A DNA stretch of 64,000 nt, from contig JAXMCK010000004.1 of the NCBI GenBank assembly GCA_046349395.1, positions 372,001 to 436,000 of the forward strand, given 5' to 3'. Made by a program: the position numbers and the translations under genes. The notes beneath the pieces were generated by a model. That model was not told the origin of the DNA. It did not search any database and saw only the letters and a program-made list of their open reading frames with translations. Below are positions 54,500 to 63,000 of the stretch, piece after piece. This stretch comes from JAXMCK01 sp046349395 (GTDB lineage Bacteria; Pseudomonadota; Alphaproteobacteria; Geminicoccales; Geminicoccaceae). How positions within the stretch are numbered: position 1 is the stretch's first letter; each line of letters starts with the position of its first letter.

Positions 54500-54709
54500 T
54501 CATACGGCCAGGACGACGTCCTCGCGAAGGAACCGCAGGCGGATGCGCTCAGGCGGCTCCTCGTCACCATAGTGGCAGCGCACGACGTCTCTCACCAAGG
54601 CGCGCAGCTCCCGCTCGTCGACGGCCTGGGTGACGATCGACCGGCCGACGGCCGATGCCGTCAGGCCGCCGTCGGGATGCACTTCGACCAGAAAGGTGAG
54701 CTCGGTCAT
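54500..54709 (-). CDS. Small HicB-like fold protein of unknown role
   Basis: This 69-residue protein (MTELTFLVEVHPDGGLTASA...) resembles short beta-rich proteins found across bacteria and often mislabelled as 2-oxoisovalerate dehydrogenase subunits. The pattern of an N-terminal strand pair and a helix with AVDERELRALVRDVVRCHYG is like the HicB antitoxin fold. ATG at 54709 has GAGGAG upstream. There is no HicA-like toxin beside it. It is divergent from the cNMP-binding gene. Confidence 0.7.
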   Translation of the reverse strand: MTELTFLVEVHPDGGLTASAVGRSIVTQAVDERELRALVRDVVRCHYGDEEPPERIRLRFLREDVVLAV

Positions 54710-54841
54710 CGCACTCCTCGGCTCCGCACCAGCGTCCGCAGTCCACCACAGGCGGGTTCCGGCGTCACCTTGCCTCTCGCCCTTCGTTCTCATCGACCTT
54801 ACGGTCGCCTGCAACGAGGCCCTGAAACGGAGGAAACGGCA

Positions 54842-55312
54842 CTGGTCAAGTCGGTGCGGGACATCATCGCGGAGCTCCCGCTGCACGAATATGCGGCGGG
54901 CCAGATCCTGCTGCGGGCGGGTACGCGCAGCGGCAAGCTGCTGTTCCTGGAGCGCGGGCAGATCGCCGTGGTGCGCAACGGCGTGCAGGTGACCCGCGTG
55001 CGCCATCCGGGTGCCGTTTTCGGCGAGATGTCGCTCCTGCTCGAAGGCCCGCACACCGCCGACGTCGTGGCGGTCGACGCGGTCGCCTGCCGCGAGGTGC
55101 ACGACGCCAAGGACTTCCTGCTCGACCATCCCGAGATGATGGCCTTCGTCGCCGCCGTGCTGGCGCACCGCCTCGATGCCGTCACCCGCTATCTCGTCGA
55201 CGTGAAGGCCCAGTTCGCCGACCTCGGCGGCCATCTCGGCATGATCGACGAGGTGCTGGAATCGGTCCTCAACCGCCAGCCCCGCGGGCTGGGCGCCCGC
55301 GCATTGGGGTAA
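54842..55312 (+). CDS. Cyclic nucleotide-binding domain protein
   Basis: This protein of about 156 residues has a CRP/CAP-type cNMP-binding domain (ELPLHEYAAGQILLRAGTRS, then VFGEMSLLLEGPHTADVVA, the phosphate-binding cassette) and a C-terminal helix pair, but no helix-turn-helix, so it is not a transcription factor by itself. The start is unclear: GGAGGA lies 7 bp before a CTG at 54842, while the next in-frame GTG at 54854 has no good ribosome site. Codon use supports the frame from about there. It converges with the cupin gene. Confidence 0.78.
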   Translation: MVKSVRDIIAELPLHEYAAGQILLRAGTRSGKLLFLERGQIAVVRNGVQVTRVRHPGAVFGEMSLLLEGPHTADVVAVDAVACREVHDAKDFLLDHPEMMAFVAAVLAHRLDAVTRYLVDVKAQFADLGGHLGMIDEVLESVLNRQPRGLGARALG

Positions 55313-55318
55313 GGCCCC

Positions 55319-56071
55319 TCAGAGCTCCAGCACCGCCAGCCGCGCCGGCGTGGTGCCAGTATTGCTGAGCGTTGCTTTCAGCCCGCGCCGGATCGGTGCT
55401 CCCTCGTTGGGCTGGAGCACGTGCCTGCCGTCCTCGGTCTCCAGCGAAACGGATCCTTCGAGCACGGTCAGATAGGTCAGCCGCTCCGGACGGCTGAAGC
55501 TGTACCCGGCACCCGGATCGAGACGCTCGAGGCGCTGCGCGATCGTCATGCTGCCGTCGCGGCCCTGCTGGTTCCGGAACACCCAGTTGAAGACGGTGCT
55601 GGAGCTGCCGGCAGGACCCGAAACGGGTGCGGCCGAGGCGCAGATCTCGCTCCGGAACGGCGCTCCCGGCCGCAGGATGTGGGCCGACAGGTAGCGCATC
55701 GTTCCCGGGTGCTTGTTGCCGGCCGTGTGGGCCATGAGGTCGGGCACCAGGAAGCTCTTGCCTGCCGGCACCTCGTGCACCTCGTTGCCGGGAAACCACC
55801 AGGTGCTGCTCCCCTCGACCGTCAGGATGCACTCCACGCCGTCATGGACGTGCGGCGGGAACCAGGTGTCCTGCTGCACCAGCACCAGTTCGTGCCACAC
55901 GTCCCAATCGCCACGCACGCCGGCCGGCGCGGTGCAACTGCCGCTGGCCTCCACGGTGACCCCCGGTGCTGCCGCCGGGACGGGCAACGGCCGCAGTGCG
56001 AGCAGCACGACCAGAACGAGTGCTGCACACGGCAATGCTGCGACGGACAGGCGCCGCAAACGTGGCGACAT
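55319..56071 (-). CDS. Secreted cupin-fold protein
   Basis: This 250-residue protein has an N-terminal signal/anchor segment (about residues 10-35), then a double-stranded beta-helix with WFPPHVHDGVECILTVEG (HXH metal ligands) and a C-terminal cupin repeat with LTVLEGSVSLETEDGRHVL. Metal binding is likely; the reaction is unknown. Its 5' side is next to the mobile-element locus. Confidence 0.82.
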   Translation of the reverse strand: MSPRLRRLSVAALPCAALVLVVLLALRPLPVPAAAPGVTVEASGSCTAPAGVRGDWDVWHELVLVQQDTWFPPHVHDGVECILTVEGSSTWWFPGNEVHEVPAGKSFLVPDLMAHTAGNKHPGTMRYLSAHILRPGAPFRSEICASAAPVSGPAGSSSTVFNWVFRNQQGRDGSMTIAQRLERLDPGAGYSFSRPERLTYLTVLEGSVSLETEDGRHVLQPNEGAPIRRGLKATLSNTGTTPARLAVLEL

Positions 56072-56227
56072 CGACGACCTCCGAGCCTCGGCGACGCCAA
56101 CCGATTGCCGCCACCACCGGTGCGCAGCCTAGCGAACGTAGAGATCGCCGGCCATCCATGCCCAGCCGCACGGGCGAGGCGCGAAGGCCCATTAGAGAAC
56201 TTAGTCGTTCGACGGCGTTGGCTTGGC

Positions 56228-56606
56228 ATGAGGATGCTGAGTGACGAGACTTGGGTGCGCCTGGAGGCGGCGCTGGACGGAGCACGTTCCGGGACGGGTC
56301 GCCCGCTGCGGGACGAGCGCCGGCTGGTCGAGGGGGTGATCTGGCGGCAGCGCAACGGCGCCAAGTGGCGGGCGCTGCCGCCGGAGTACGGCCCCCTCGG
56401 GAGCCACTCGGTGGCTCCCGCCCTACGGGACGGATCATCGGCGTCGCCGATGATGGTGTGAGGTGGCGCAACTCCACATCCGCTGGTCGCGGGCGGGTGT
56501 GTGGGAGCGTGCCTTCGCTGGGTTGCGCGATGCGGGCCGGCCGGAGCTTGGAGAGGTCTTTCTCGACGGCACCTCGATCCGGGCACACAAAAAGGCCGCG
56601 GGCGCA
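56228..56606 (+). pseudogene. IS5-family transposase, 5' half, broken
   Basis: The frame from ATG at 56228 reads MRMLSDETWVRLEAALDG then GVIWRQRNGAKWRALPPEYG, the N-terminal domain of an IS5-type DDE transposase. A 64-bp palindromic insertion at 56397-56460 shifts the frame and ends it in TGA at 56459-56461. The family sequence then resumes in another frame (LHIRWSRAGVWERAFAGL, VFLDGTSIRAHKKAAGA, with the first catalytic Asp) to 56606, after which homology stops at the IS110 insertion. It cannot make an active enzyme. Confidence 0.85.
56397..56460 (+). repeat. Palindromic repeat element, copy 1
   Basis: This insertion has two hairpins. CGGGAGCCAC at 56398-56407 pairs with GTGGCTCCCG at 56411-56420 over a 3-nt loop. 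ATCATCGGC at 56434-56442 pairs with GCCGATGAT at 56446-56454 over a 3-nt loop. Between them is GCCCTACGGGACGGAT. Copy 2 at 58011-58070 shares the linker and second hairpin in reverse orientation. Removing it restores the transposase reading. Confidence 0.75.
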
Positions 56607-56864
56607 AAACGTATGGCCCGCCCCGTCGGCAAGTGGTTTGGGTTGGATGGGCCGAGCAGTCTGCGAGAACGTATCCGGCCTCCGGGGTGAACCTTGGGCC
56701 AAGATGGAGATCCGCGCGGGCCGGTCCTCCTAAGGGGGACGGCGTCTGAACGCCATTTTTGCGCGTAGGGTTCCGGTCCGCCGATCCGACTGTCAGGCCA
56801 TCTTCTTCTCACCACCCGCAGACATCGTGGGCCGGTGCCCGGTGGTAGGCTCGGCCGATCCTCG
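56607..56864 (-). other. Non-coding downstream end of the IS110-family element; possible bridge RNA site
   Basis: Downstream of the transposase stop on its strand is up to 258 bp without a gene. It contains several short stems: GGCGT/ACGCC around CTGA near 56740, CCGG/CCGG near 56835, GTCC/GGAC near 56730. In IS1111-type members of this family the structured target-choosing (bridge) RNA is encoded at this end, in IS110-type members upstream of the gene. Which applies here is inference. Confidence 0.3.
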
Positions 56865-57884
56865 TCAGGCTGCCGCAGGGCGCTCGTAGGTGCCGCCGCG
56901 GCGGAGCAGGGCCCAGGCGGTGCGCGCCATCTTGGCTGCGAGCGCCACGACCACCGCATTCGGGTGCGCCCGCGACAGCAGACCGCGCAACCAAGTGCCG
57001 ACCTTGCCGGCGGTCTTGGCAAGGTGGGGCATGGCCGCCCGTGCCCCTTGGATCAGCATCTTGCGCAGGTACTTGCTACCGCGCTTGGTGATGCCGAGGA
57101 GCTTGGGCCTGCCGCCGGTCGTGGCTTGGCGTGGCACGAGCCCAAGCCAAGCGGCCATGTCGCGGCCGCGCGCGAAGGTCGCCGCGTCGCCGACGGCTGC
57201 GGCGAGCGCGGTGGCGTTGATCGGGCCCACGCCCGGGATCGTGGCGAGGCGCCGGGCCGCGTCATCGGTGCGCGCATGTTCGGCGAATTCCTCGTCGAAG
57301 ACGCCGATGCGCGCGTCGAGCTCGCGCAGCCGCGCGCCGAGATCGCCCACGAGCGCGACCATGCGCGCACTCAGCGCCGTCGCGCCGGAGGCCACCTCGT
57401 CGAGGGTTGCCGCGAGCCTGCGCCGGCCTTGCGCCACGACGATCCCGCGCTCGAGCAGGAGTGAGCGGACCTGGTTCATCAGCGAGGTGCGTTCAGCCAC
57501 CAGCCGGTCGCGCACCCGGTGGAGCGTCTGGTGGTCGAGCTGGCTCTCGCTCTTCAGTGCGACGAAGCGCATGGTGGGCCGCGTCGCGGCTTCGGCGATC
57601 GCCTCGGCGTCCCGGTCGTCGTTCTTCTGCGCCTTGACGTAGGGGCGCACATACTCCGGCGACATCAGCCGTACCTCGTGCCCCTGGTCGGTCAGCACGC
57701 CGCCCATGTGATGGGCGCCACAGCATGCCTCCATGGCGATGACGCAGGCAGGCAGCTTGGCAGTGAGCGTAAACACCGTCTCGCGGCGCATCCGCCGCTT
57801 CATCACGACCTTGCCCGCCGCGTCCAGCCCAACGACGCTGCAGCTGTTCTTACCCAGATCGATGCCGAGAACCGCGATCTGCAT
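56865..57884 (-). CDS. IS110-family transposase (DEDD recombinase)
   Basis: This 339-residue recombinase has an N-terminal RuvC-like domain with the acidic residues in VLGIDLGKNSCSVVGLD, VIAMEACCGAHHMGG and NDDRDAEAIAEA (the D, E, D, D set). A helical linker and a C-terminal transposase-20 domain follow, with IPGVGPINATALAAAVGD, DMAAWLGLVPRQATTGG and ITKRGSKYLRKMLIQGA, the latter region holding the candidate nucleophilic Ser. It is full length, with no stop or frameshift, so it could be active. ATG at 57884 is preferred to a longer in-frame start at 57956. It lies opposite to the IS5 remnant it interrupts. Confidence 0.92.
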   Translation of the reverse strand: MQIAVLGIDLGKNSCSVVGLDAAGKVVMKRRMRRETVFTLTAKLPACVIAMEACCGAHHMGGVLTDQGHEVRLMSPEYVRPYVKAQKNDDRDAEAIAEAATRPTMRFVALKSESQLDHQTLHRVRDRLVAERTSLMNQVRSLLLERGIVVAQGRRRLAATLDEVASGATALSARMVALVGDLGARLRELDARIGVFDEEFAEHARTDDAARRLATIPGVGPINATALAAAVGDAATFARGRDMAAWLGLVPRQATTGGRPKLLGITKRGSKYLRKMLIQGARAAMPHLAKTAGKVGTWLRGLLSRAHPNAVVVALAAKMARTAWALLRRGGTYERPAAA

Positions 57885-57979
57885 GGATCCGATCCTTCCT
57901 CTCCTGAACTGATCCGCTAACCTACAGCGGAGCACCTCGGGTGAGGGGCGGGCCATCCATAAGGGGGGCCGCGGTCCAT

Positions 57980-58469
57980 GCCCTCGGCCGCTCGCGCGGC
58001 GGCTACTGCACCATGATCAACAGAGCCGATCATCCGTTGCCGAGGGCACGCCGGCCTGAAAAGGCTGGCGAGGGGCCTGCACGGTCTGCGATGCGCGGGG
58101 GCTTGCCCTCGGCTTCGCCCTGATCTCAGGGCAGGCATCGGAACTCCGGGCGGCGCCCAGCCTGTTGCTGCTGGTGATCCTGCTCGGGGTCGTCGCTCGG
58201 GCGATCTGCGACGGCGCCTACTCGTCCGCGGCCTGGCGAGCCCTGGTCCGTCAGGTCGGAGCCGAACCGGTGGTCCGCCCCGATCCGACTCACCGCTCAT
58301 CGCCCGAGCACGACCGCGACGCCTACCGCAGGCGCTCAGGGTCGAGAACCTCTGGGCCCGCCTCAAGGAATTGCGCGCTCGCGCCACCCGCTACGATAAG
58401 ACGGTCCAGAGCTTCAGCGGCGGCCTACATCGCGCCGCAGCACGCGACTGGTTGTCCAACGGACCTTAG
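57980..58469 (+). pseudogene. IS5-family transposase, 3' half, broken
   Basis: IS5 homology resumes with ALGRSRGGYCT, is interrupted by palindromic repeat copy 2 (58011-58070), continues as ACTVCDARGLALGFALISG and AICDGAYSSAAWRALVRQ, suffers a frameshift near 58330 (after RDAYRRR), and ends as VENLWARLKELRARATRYDK to TAG at 58467-58469. These are the catalytic-core second half of the same transposase whose first half lies at 56228-56606. Confidence 0.85.
58011..58070 (-). repeat. Palindromic repeat element, copy 2
   Basis: On the minus strand this copy reads hairpin (GCCAGCCT at 58069-58062 with AGGCCGGC at 58057-58050, 4-nt loop TTTC on the minus strand), GCCCTCGGCAACGGAT, then TGATC/GATCA arms (58028-58032 and 58014-58018). 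The middle linker matches copy 1 at most positions and both end in ATGGTG. It sits inside the transposase remnant and shifts its frame. Confidence 0.65.
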
Positions 58470-59215
58470 TCGGCTGCCGTCGGCGCCTCGTCAAGCGCAC
58501 GCTCCTCCTCGCCCGCCAGCGACAGCCAGGTCGCCGTGCCCGCCGCGAGGTCGAGCTCGATGCAGGTCGGAATCTCGCCGAGTTGCCGGCCGGGATTGAA
58601 GACCCAGGCACCGCCGAGGCGGTCGATCCAGGAGCCGCCGCGCCTGAAAGGCGATTCGTGGACATGACCCGAGATCACGAGATCGGGTCCGAAGCGCTCG
58701 ATGAGCCCGTTCAGGAAATCGTCGCCATTGTGCTTCTTGCCGGACCAGCTGACGGCCGTGTTGTTTGGCGGGACATGGTGGATCCAGATCCACTTGCCCC
58801 TTTCCGGACGCCGGCTCGCAGCGAGGAACGCCTCCAGCTCGCGCCGGCTGGTCGGCCCGTCCCACCAGGGGCAGATCGTGATCAGGCCTGGGCCGACCGG
58901 CACATGGTCCCGGTCGACGGCGATCCCCTCCTCGCGGCAGTCCTGCAGCCATTCGACGATGGCCTCACCCGCCGCATTGCGATTGTCGGCGTCGTGATTG
59001 CCGCTGCAGACGACCACGGGCACCAGGGCACCGAGGCGCGAAAGGTACTTTGAGACGACGACGATCTGCGTCTCGATGTCGACGTGACCGGCGAGGTCGA
59101 GGAGGTCGCCGGCGACGACGACGAGGTCGAACGCCGGCCCGTGCTTCAGCACCCAATCGTACTGCCGCAGGCTGTAGTGAATATCGGCGACGATCAGGAC
59201 CCGCACGGACGGCAT
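58466..59215 (-). CDS. Calcineurin-like metallophosphoesterase
   Basis: This 249-residue phosphoesterase has VLIVADIHYSLRQYDW (DXH), VVAGDLLDL (GDXX), VVVCSGNHDADN (GNHD), WIWIHHVPP and VISGHVHESPF (GHXH), the full metal site, so it should be active on a phosphomonoester or diester that is not evident. ATG at 59215 is the natural start. Its TAA at 58466-58468 lies within the last codon region of the IS5 remnant, so the extreme C terminus (ALDEAPTAAD) may have been changed by the insertion. Confidence 0.88.
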   Translation of the reverse strand: MPSVRVLIVADIHYSLRQYDWVLKHGPAFDLVVVAGDLLDLAGHVDIETQIVVVSKYLSRLGALVPVVVCSGNHDADNRNAAGEAIVEWLQDCREEGIAVDRDHVPVGPGLITICPWWDGPTSRRELEAFLAASRRPERGKWIWIHHVPPNNTAVSWSGKKHNGDDFLNGLIERFGPDLVISGHVHESPFRRGGSWIDRLGGAWVFNPGRQLGEIPTCIELDLAAGTATWLSLAGEEERALDEAPTAAD

Positions 59216-59250
59216 CCTAGCGGATGGCCCCCTGCTTGTCAGGGGCGTCC

Positions 59251-59288
59251 GGCGGGCGGGGCGAGCCGCTACGGGCGCCCCGCCCGCC
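59251..59288 (-). terminator. Strong GC hairpin after the two-repeat secreted protein gene
   Basis: GGCGGGCGGGGCG at 59251-59263 pairs perfectly with CGCCCCGCCCGCC at 59276-59288 over a 12-nt loop. A second hairpin, GCCCGCCC/GGGCGGGC at 59282-59299, competes with it. Neither is followed by a T-tract on the minus strand, so it may act with Rho or as a pause site for the 59888-59301 gene. Confidence 0.45.
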
Positions 59289-59300
59289 CGAGGGCGGGCC

Positions 59301-59888
59301 TTAGGGGATGAGCTGACCCCAGACCATCTGGCTGCCATATTGCGTGGTCAGGATCGTGCAGCGGTTGCCGTCGACGTCGCCGCGCACGCTGCGGCCGGTG
59401 ATGTTGCCGCTGACCGTGATTGGTTGGCCGCGCACGAGCATGCCGTTCTGCTCCGAGCAGCCCTCGTAGCTGTTGCCGTGACCGAACCCGGCCTGGAACG
59501 CGGCCGGCGCATTGGCCCGCATCGGCGGCTCCGAGGTCGCCGCCGGTGCGGGCTGGTAGGCGGCACCGGCACCGGCCGCAGCACCCGTCAGCGGCGCGTT
59601 CACGCCCGTGAACCCGGTGCCCCACACCAGGGCGGTACCGGTGTCGGTCGTCAGATAGGTGCAGCGGTTGCCGTCGGTGTCGGCGATGCCCGAGGTGGCG
59701 ACGACGTTGCCCGTCACCACCACGGGGCTCGTCTGGACGAGCGATCCGTTCTGCCGCGCGCAGCCGGTGAGCGGCCGGCTGAGGTCGAAGCCGGCCTGGA
59801 AGCTCTGCGGCAGGCCCTGGGCCACGGCGAGGGCGGGGACCAGTGCCAGAGCGGTGGTCAGAAGCGTGCGGAACAGCGGATCGCGCAT
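59301..59888 (-). CDS. Secreted protein with two internal repeats, unknown function
   Basis: I do not recognise this 195-residue protein. After a signal peptide (residues 1-24, ending LAVAQ) come two copies of a roughly 65-residue unit. The first runs QSFQAGFDLSRPLTGCAR through DTDGNRCTYLTTDTGTALVWG; the second runs AAFQAGFGHGNSYEGCSE through DVDGNRCTILTTQYGSQMVWG. Each has two Cys and a DGNRCT core, and a Pro/Ala linker of about 30 residues joins them. ATG at 59888 with GGAG upstream is preferred to GTG at 59900. It is divergent from the IOR gene and ends at strong hairpins. Confidence 0.8.
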   Translation of the reverse strand: MRDPLFRTLLTTALALVPALAVAQGLPQSFQAGFDLSRPLTGCARQNGSLVQTSPVVVTGNVVATSGIADTDGNRCTYLTTDTGTALVWGTGFTGVNAPLTGAAAGAGAAYQPAPAATSEPPMRANAPAAFQAGFGHGNSYEGCSEQNGMLVRGQPITVSGNITGRSVRGDVDGNRCTILTTQYGSQMVWGQLIP

Positions 59889-60087
59889 CGGTGTCTCCAC
59901 GAACAGCCCGCCGTAGCGGCAGGCGGAAGGTCAGGACGAGTGGACAGGTAGTGGTGCCGGCCGTTCTTGCCAACCGGCGGGGTAGGAACAGCCGAGGGCG
60001 GTCCCGGGTTCTCTTCTTTCAGCGCCGTCGTGCTTGACGGCGGCCCACGGCGATGGGCTCCATTCGGCTCGACTGCGGGAGATTGAG

Positions 60088-63000
60088 ATGGCGTTGGCCG
60101 CGATCAGCCTCGACGACCGCTACCGATTGGAGCGCGGCCGGGCGCTCATGACCGGCATCCAGGCGCTGGTCCGCCTGCCGATCCTGCAGCATCAGCGCGA
60201 CCGTGCCGCGGGGCTCCACACGGCGGGCTTCATCTCCGGCTATCGCGGCTCGCCCCTGGGCGGCGTCGACCAGGCGCTGTGGAAGGCGCGGCCCTACCTG
60301 CAGGAGCACGACATCGTCTTCCAGCCGGGCCTCAACGAGGATCTGGCAGCGACGGCCGTCTGGGGCTCGCAGCAGGTGAGCCTCTTTCCGGGAGCGAAGT
60401 ACGATGGCGTCTTCGCCCTCTGGTACGGCAAAGGTCCGGGCGTCGACCGCTCGCTCGACGTGCTGAAGCACGCCAACCATGCCGGTACCTCGAAGCATGG
60501 CGGCGTGCTGGTCGTCGCCGGCGACGACCATGCGGCCAAGTCCTCGACCCTGCCGCACCAGTCGGACCACGTCTTCGCGGCTGCCGTCATCCCGGTGCTG
60601 AGCCCGGCCGACGTGCAGGACTATCTGGACCTCGGCATCCACGGCTGGGCGATGTCGCGCTTCTCCGGCTGCTGGGTGGCGCTGAAGGCCGTCACCGACA
60701 CGGTCGAGAGCAGCGAGGTGGTCGACGTCGACCCGGAGCGCGTGACCGTTCGCCTGCCCGACGATTTCGCGATGCCGGCCGTGGGCTTGTCGATTCGCTG
60801 GCCGGACCCGCCGCTCGTCCAGGAAGCGCGGATGCAGCAGCACAAGGCCTACGCCGCCCTGGCCTATGCCCGCGCCAACGGCCTCAACCGCATCGTCATC
60901 GACAGCCCGCAGCCGCGCCTCGGCATCATCACCTCGGGCAAGTCCTATCTCGACGTCCGCCAGGCGCTGGACGATCTCGGCATCGACGACGATCTGGCCG
61001 CCGCCGTCGGCATCCGCGTGATGAAGGTCGGCATGACCTGGCCGCTCGAGCCCGAGGGCACGCGTCAGTTCGCCGAAGGCCTGGAAGAGATCCTCGTCGT
61101 CGAGGAGAAGCGGCAGCATCTCGAGTATCAGCTGAAGGAACAGCTCTACAATTGGCGCGAGGACGTCCGCCCGCGCGTCATCGGCAAGTTCGACGACAAG
61201 GGGGAGTGGGAGTTGCCGCAGGGCGGCTGGCTGCTGCCGGCGGCCTCCGAGCTGACGCCCGCCATGATCGCGCGCGCCATCGCCGGCCGCATCGCCCGCT
61301 TCGTCACCAGCCCTAGCATCGAGGAGCGGCTCAAGTTCATCCGCGAGAAGGAGGCGGCCCTGGCCCGACCCCGCCTCGCCGTGCAGCGTGTGCCACACTA
61401 CTGCTCGGGCTGCCCGCACAACACGAGCACCAAAGTGCCGGACGGCAGCCGGGCCCTGGCCGGCATCGGCTGCCACTACATGGCGACCTGGATCTACGGG
61501 GCGCAGACGCAGACCTTCAGCCAGATGGGTGGGGAGGGTGTGGCCTGGATCGGCCAAGCACCCTTCACCACGACCGACCACGTCTTCACCAATCTCGGCG
61601 ACGGCACCTACTACCACTCGGGCATCCTGGCGATCCGGGCCGCCGTCGCCGCCAAGGTGAACATCACCTACAAGATCCTCTACAACGACGCCGTCGCCAT
61701 GACTGGCGGTCAGCCGGTCGACGGGCCGCTCAGCGTGCCGGACCTGATCCGGCAGGTGGACGCCGAGGGCGTGTCCCGAATCGTGCTCGTCACCGACGAC
61801 GTCGGCAGCTGGGGTATCGGCAGCGGCCTGCACAACGAGGTCGCCGTGCGCCCGCGGGAGGAACTGGACGCCGTCCAGCGCGAGCTGCGCGAGACCGCGG
61901 GTGTGACCGTGCTCGTCTACGTGCAGACCTGTGCCGCCGAGAAGCGTCGCCGGCGCAAGCGCGGCGCCTACCCGGACCCGCAGCGCCGTGTCGTCATCAA
62001 CGACCATGTCTGCGAGGGCTGCGGCGACTGCTCGAACAAGTCGAACTGCGTCTCCGTCGTCCCGGTCGACACCGAATACGGCCGCAAGCGCGCCATCGAC
62101 CAGTCCTCCTGCAACAAGGACTATTCCTGCCTGCAGGGCTTCTGCCCGAGCTTCGTCACGGTCGAGGGCGGCAGCTTGCGCAAGGGCAAGGGTGTCGACG
62201 CCGACACGGCGTTCCCCAAGGTCCCCGCACCCGAGCTTCCGGCTCTGAGCGAGCCCTGGGGCATCCTGCTCACCGGTGTCGGCGGCACCGGTGTCGTCAC
62301 CATCGGCTCGATCCTCGCCATGGCGGCCCATCTCGAAGGCAAGGGTGTCACCGCCCTCGACATGGCGGGCCTCGCGCAGAAGGGCGGGGCCGTCTGGTCC
62401 CATGTCCGTATTGCGCCGACCCAGGACCGCCTCTGGTCGCCGCGCATCGCCGCCGGCGAGGCGGATGCGGTCATCGGCTGCGATCTCGTCGTCACCGTCG
62501 CCGACGAATCGCTGGCGAAGATGGCGGCCGGGCGCGCCCGGGCCGTGGTCAACAGCGACATCGCGGTGACGAGCGACTTCGTCCGCACCGTCGCCGCCCA
62601 GGCCGCCACCGGCGACCTGCAGCGCTACCGCGACCCGGCCCTGCCGCTGGCACCCATGGAGGACGAGATCGTCGAGGCCGTCGGCCCGGGCCGTGCCGAT
62701 TTCGTGGATGCCACCCGCCTCGCCACCGGCCTGCTCGGCGATTCGATCGCCACCAACATGCTGATGCTGGGCTATGCGTGGCAGAAGGGCCTCGTCCCGC
62801 TCTCGGCCGAGGCGATCGACCGCGCGATCGAGCTGAACGGTGCCGCCGTCGCCCTGAACCGGGCGGCCTTCCTTTGGGGCCGCCGCGCCGCCCACGACCT
62901 CGCCGCCGTCGAGACGCTGGCCGAGCCGCCGAAAGCGCTGCCGGAGTCGCACCGGCTCTCCACGAGCCTCGACGAGACCGTCGCCCGCCGCATCGCCTAC

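Larger units (their letters stand above)
56607..57979 (-). mobile_element. IS110/IS1111-family insertion sequence (limits approximate)
   Basis: About 1.37 kb lies between the point where IS5 transposase homology stops (56606) and resumes (57980). It holds one complete DEDD transposase gene, about 95 bp of non-coding sequence upstream of it and up to 258 bp downstream. IS110-family elements lack long terminal inverted repeats, so the true ends cannot be fixed by eye; they can be set only by comparing an empty copy of the IS5 element. Confidence 0.7.
56200..58472. mobile_element. Decayed IS5-family element containing nested insertions
   Basis: Two halves of one IS5-family transposase (56228-56606 and 57980-58469, both plus strand) flank an intact IS110-family gene and hold two copies of a palindromic repeat. 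The outer limits given are an 8-bp direct repeat, CTTAGTCG, at 56200-56207 and 58465-58472, which may be a target duplication or chance. IS5 elements usually duplicate only 2-4 bp, and I could not find clear terminal inverted repeats. The right limit coincides with the stop codon of the adjacent metallophosphoesterase. Confidence 0.6.

Noticed and set aside
54500..54709. HicAB-type toxin-antitoxin pair
   Set aside because: Only a HicB-like small protein is present; no HicA-like toxin frame lies on either side.
56459..56465. Programmed frameshift in the IS5 transposase
   Set aside because: The frame change is caused by the 64-bp palindromic insertion, not by a slippery sequence, and further damage lies downstream.
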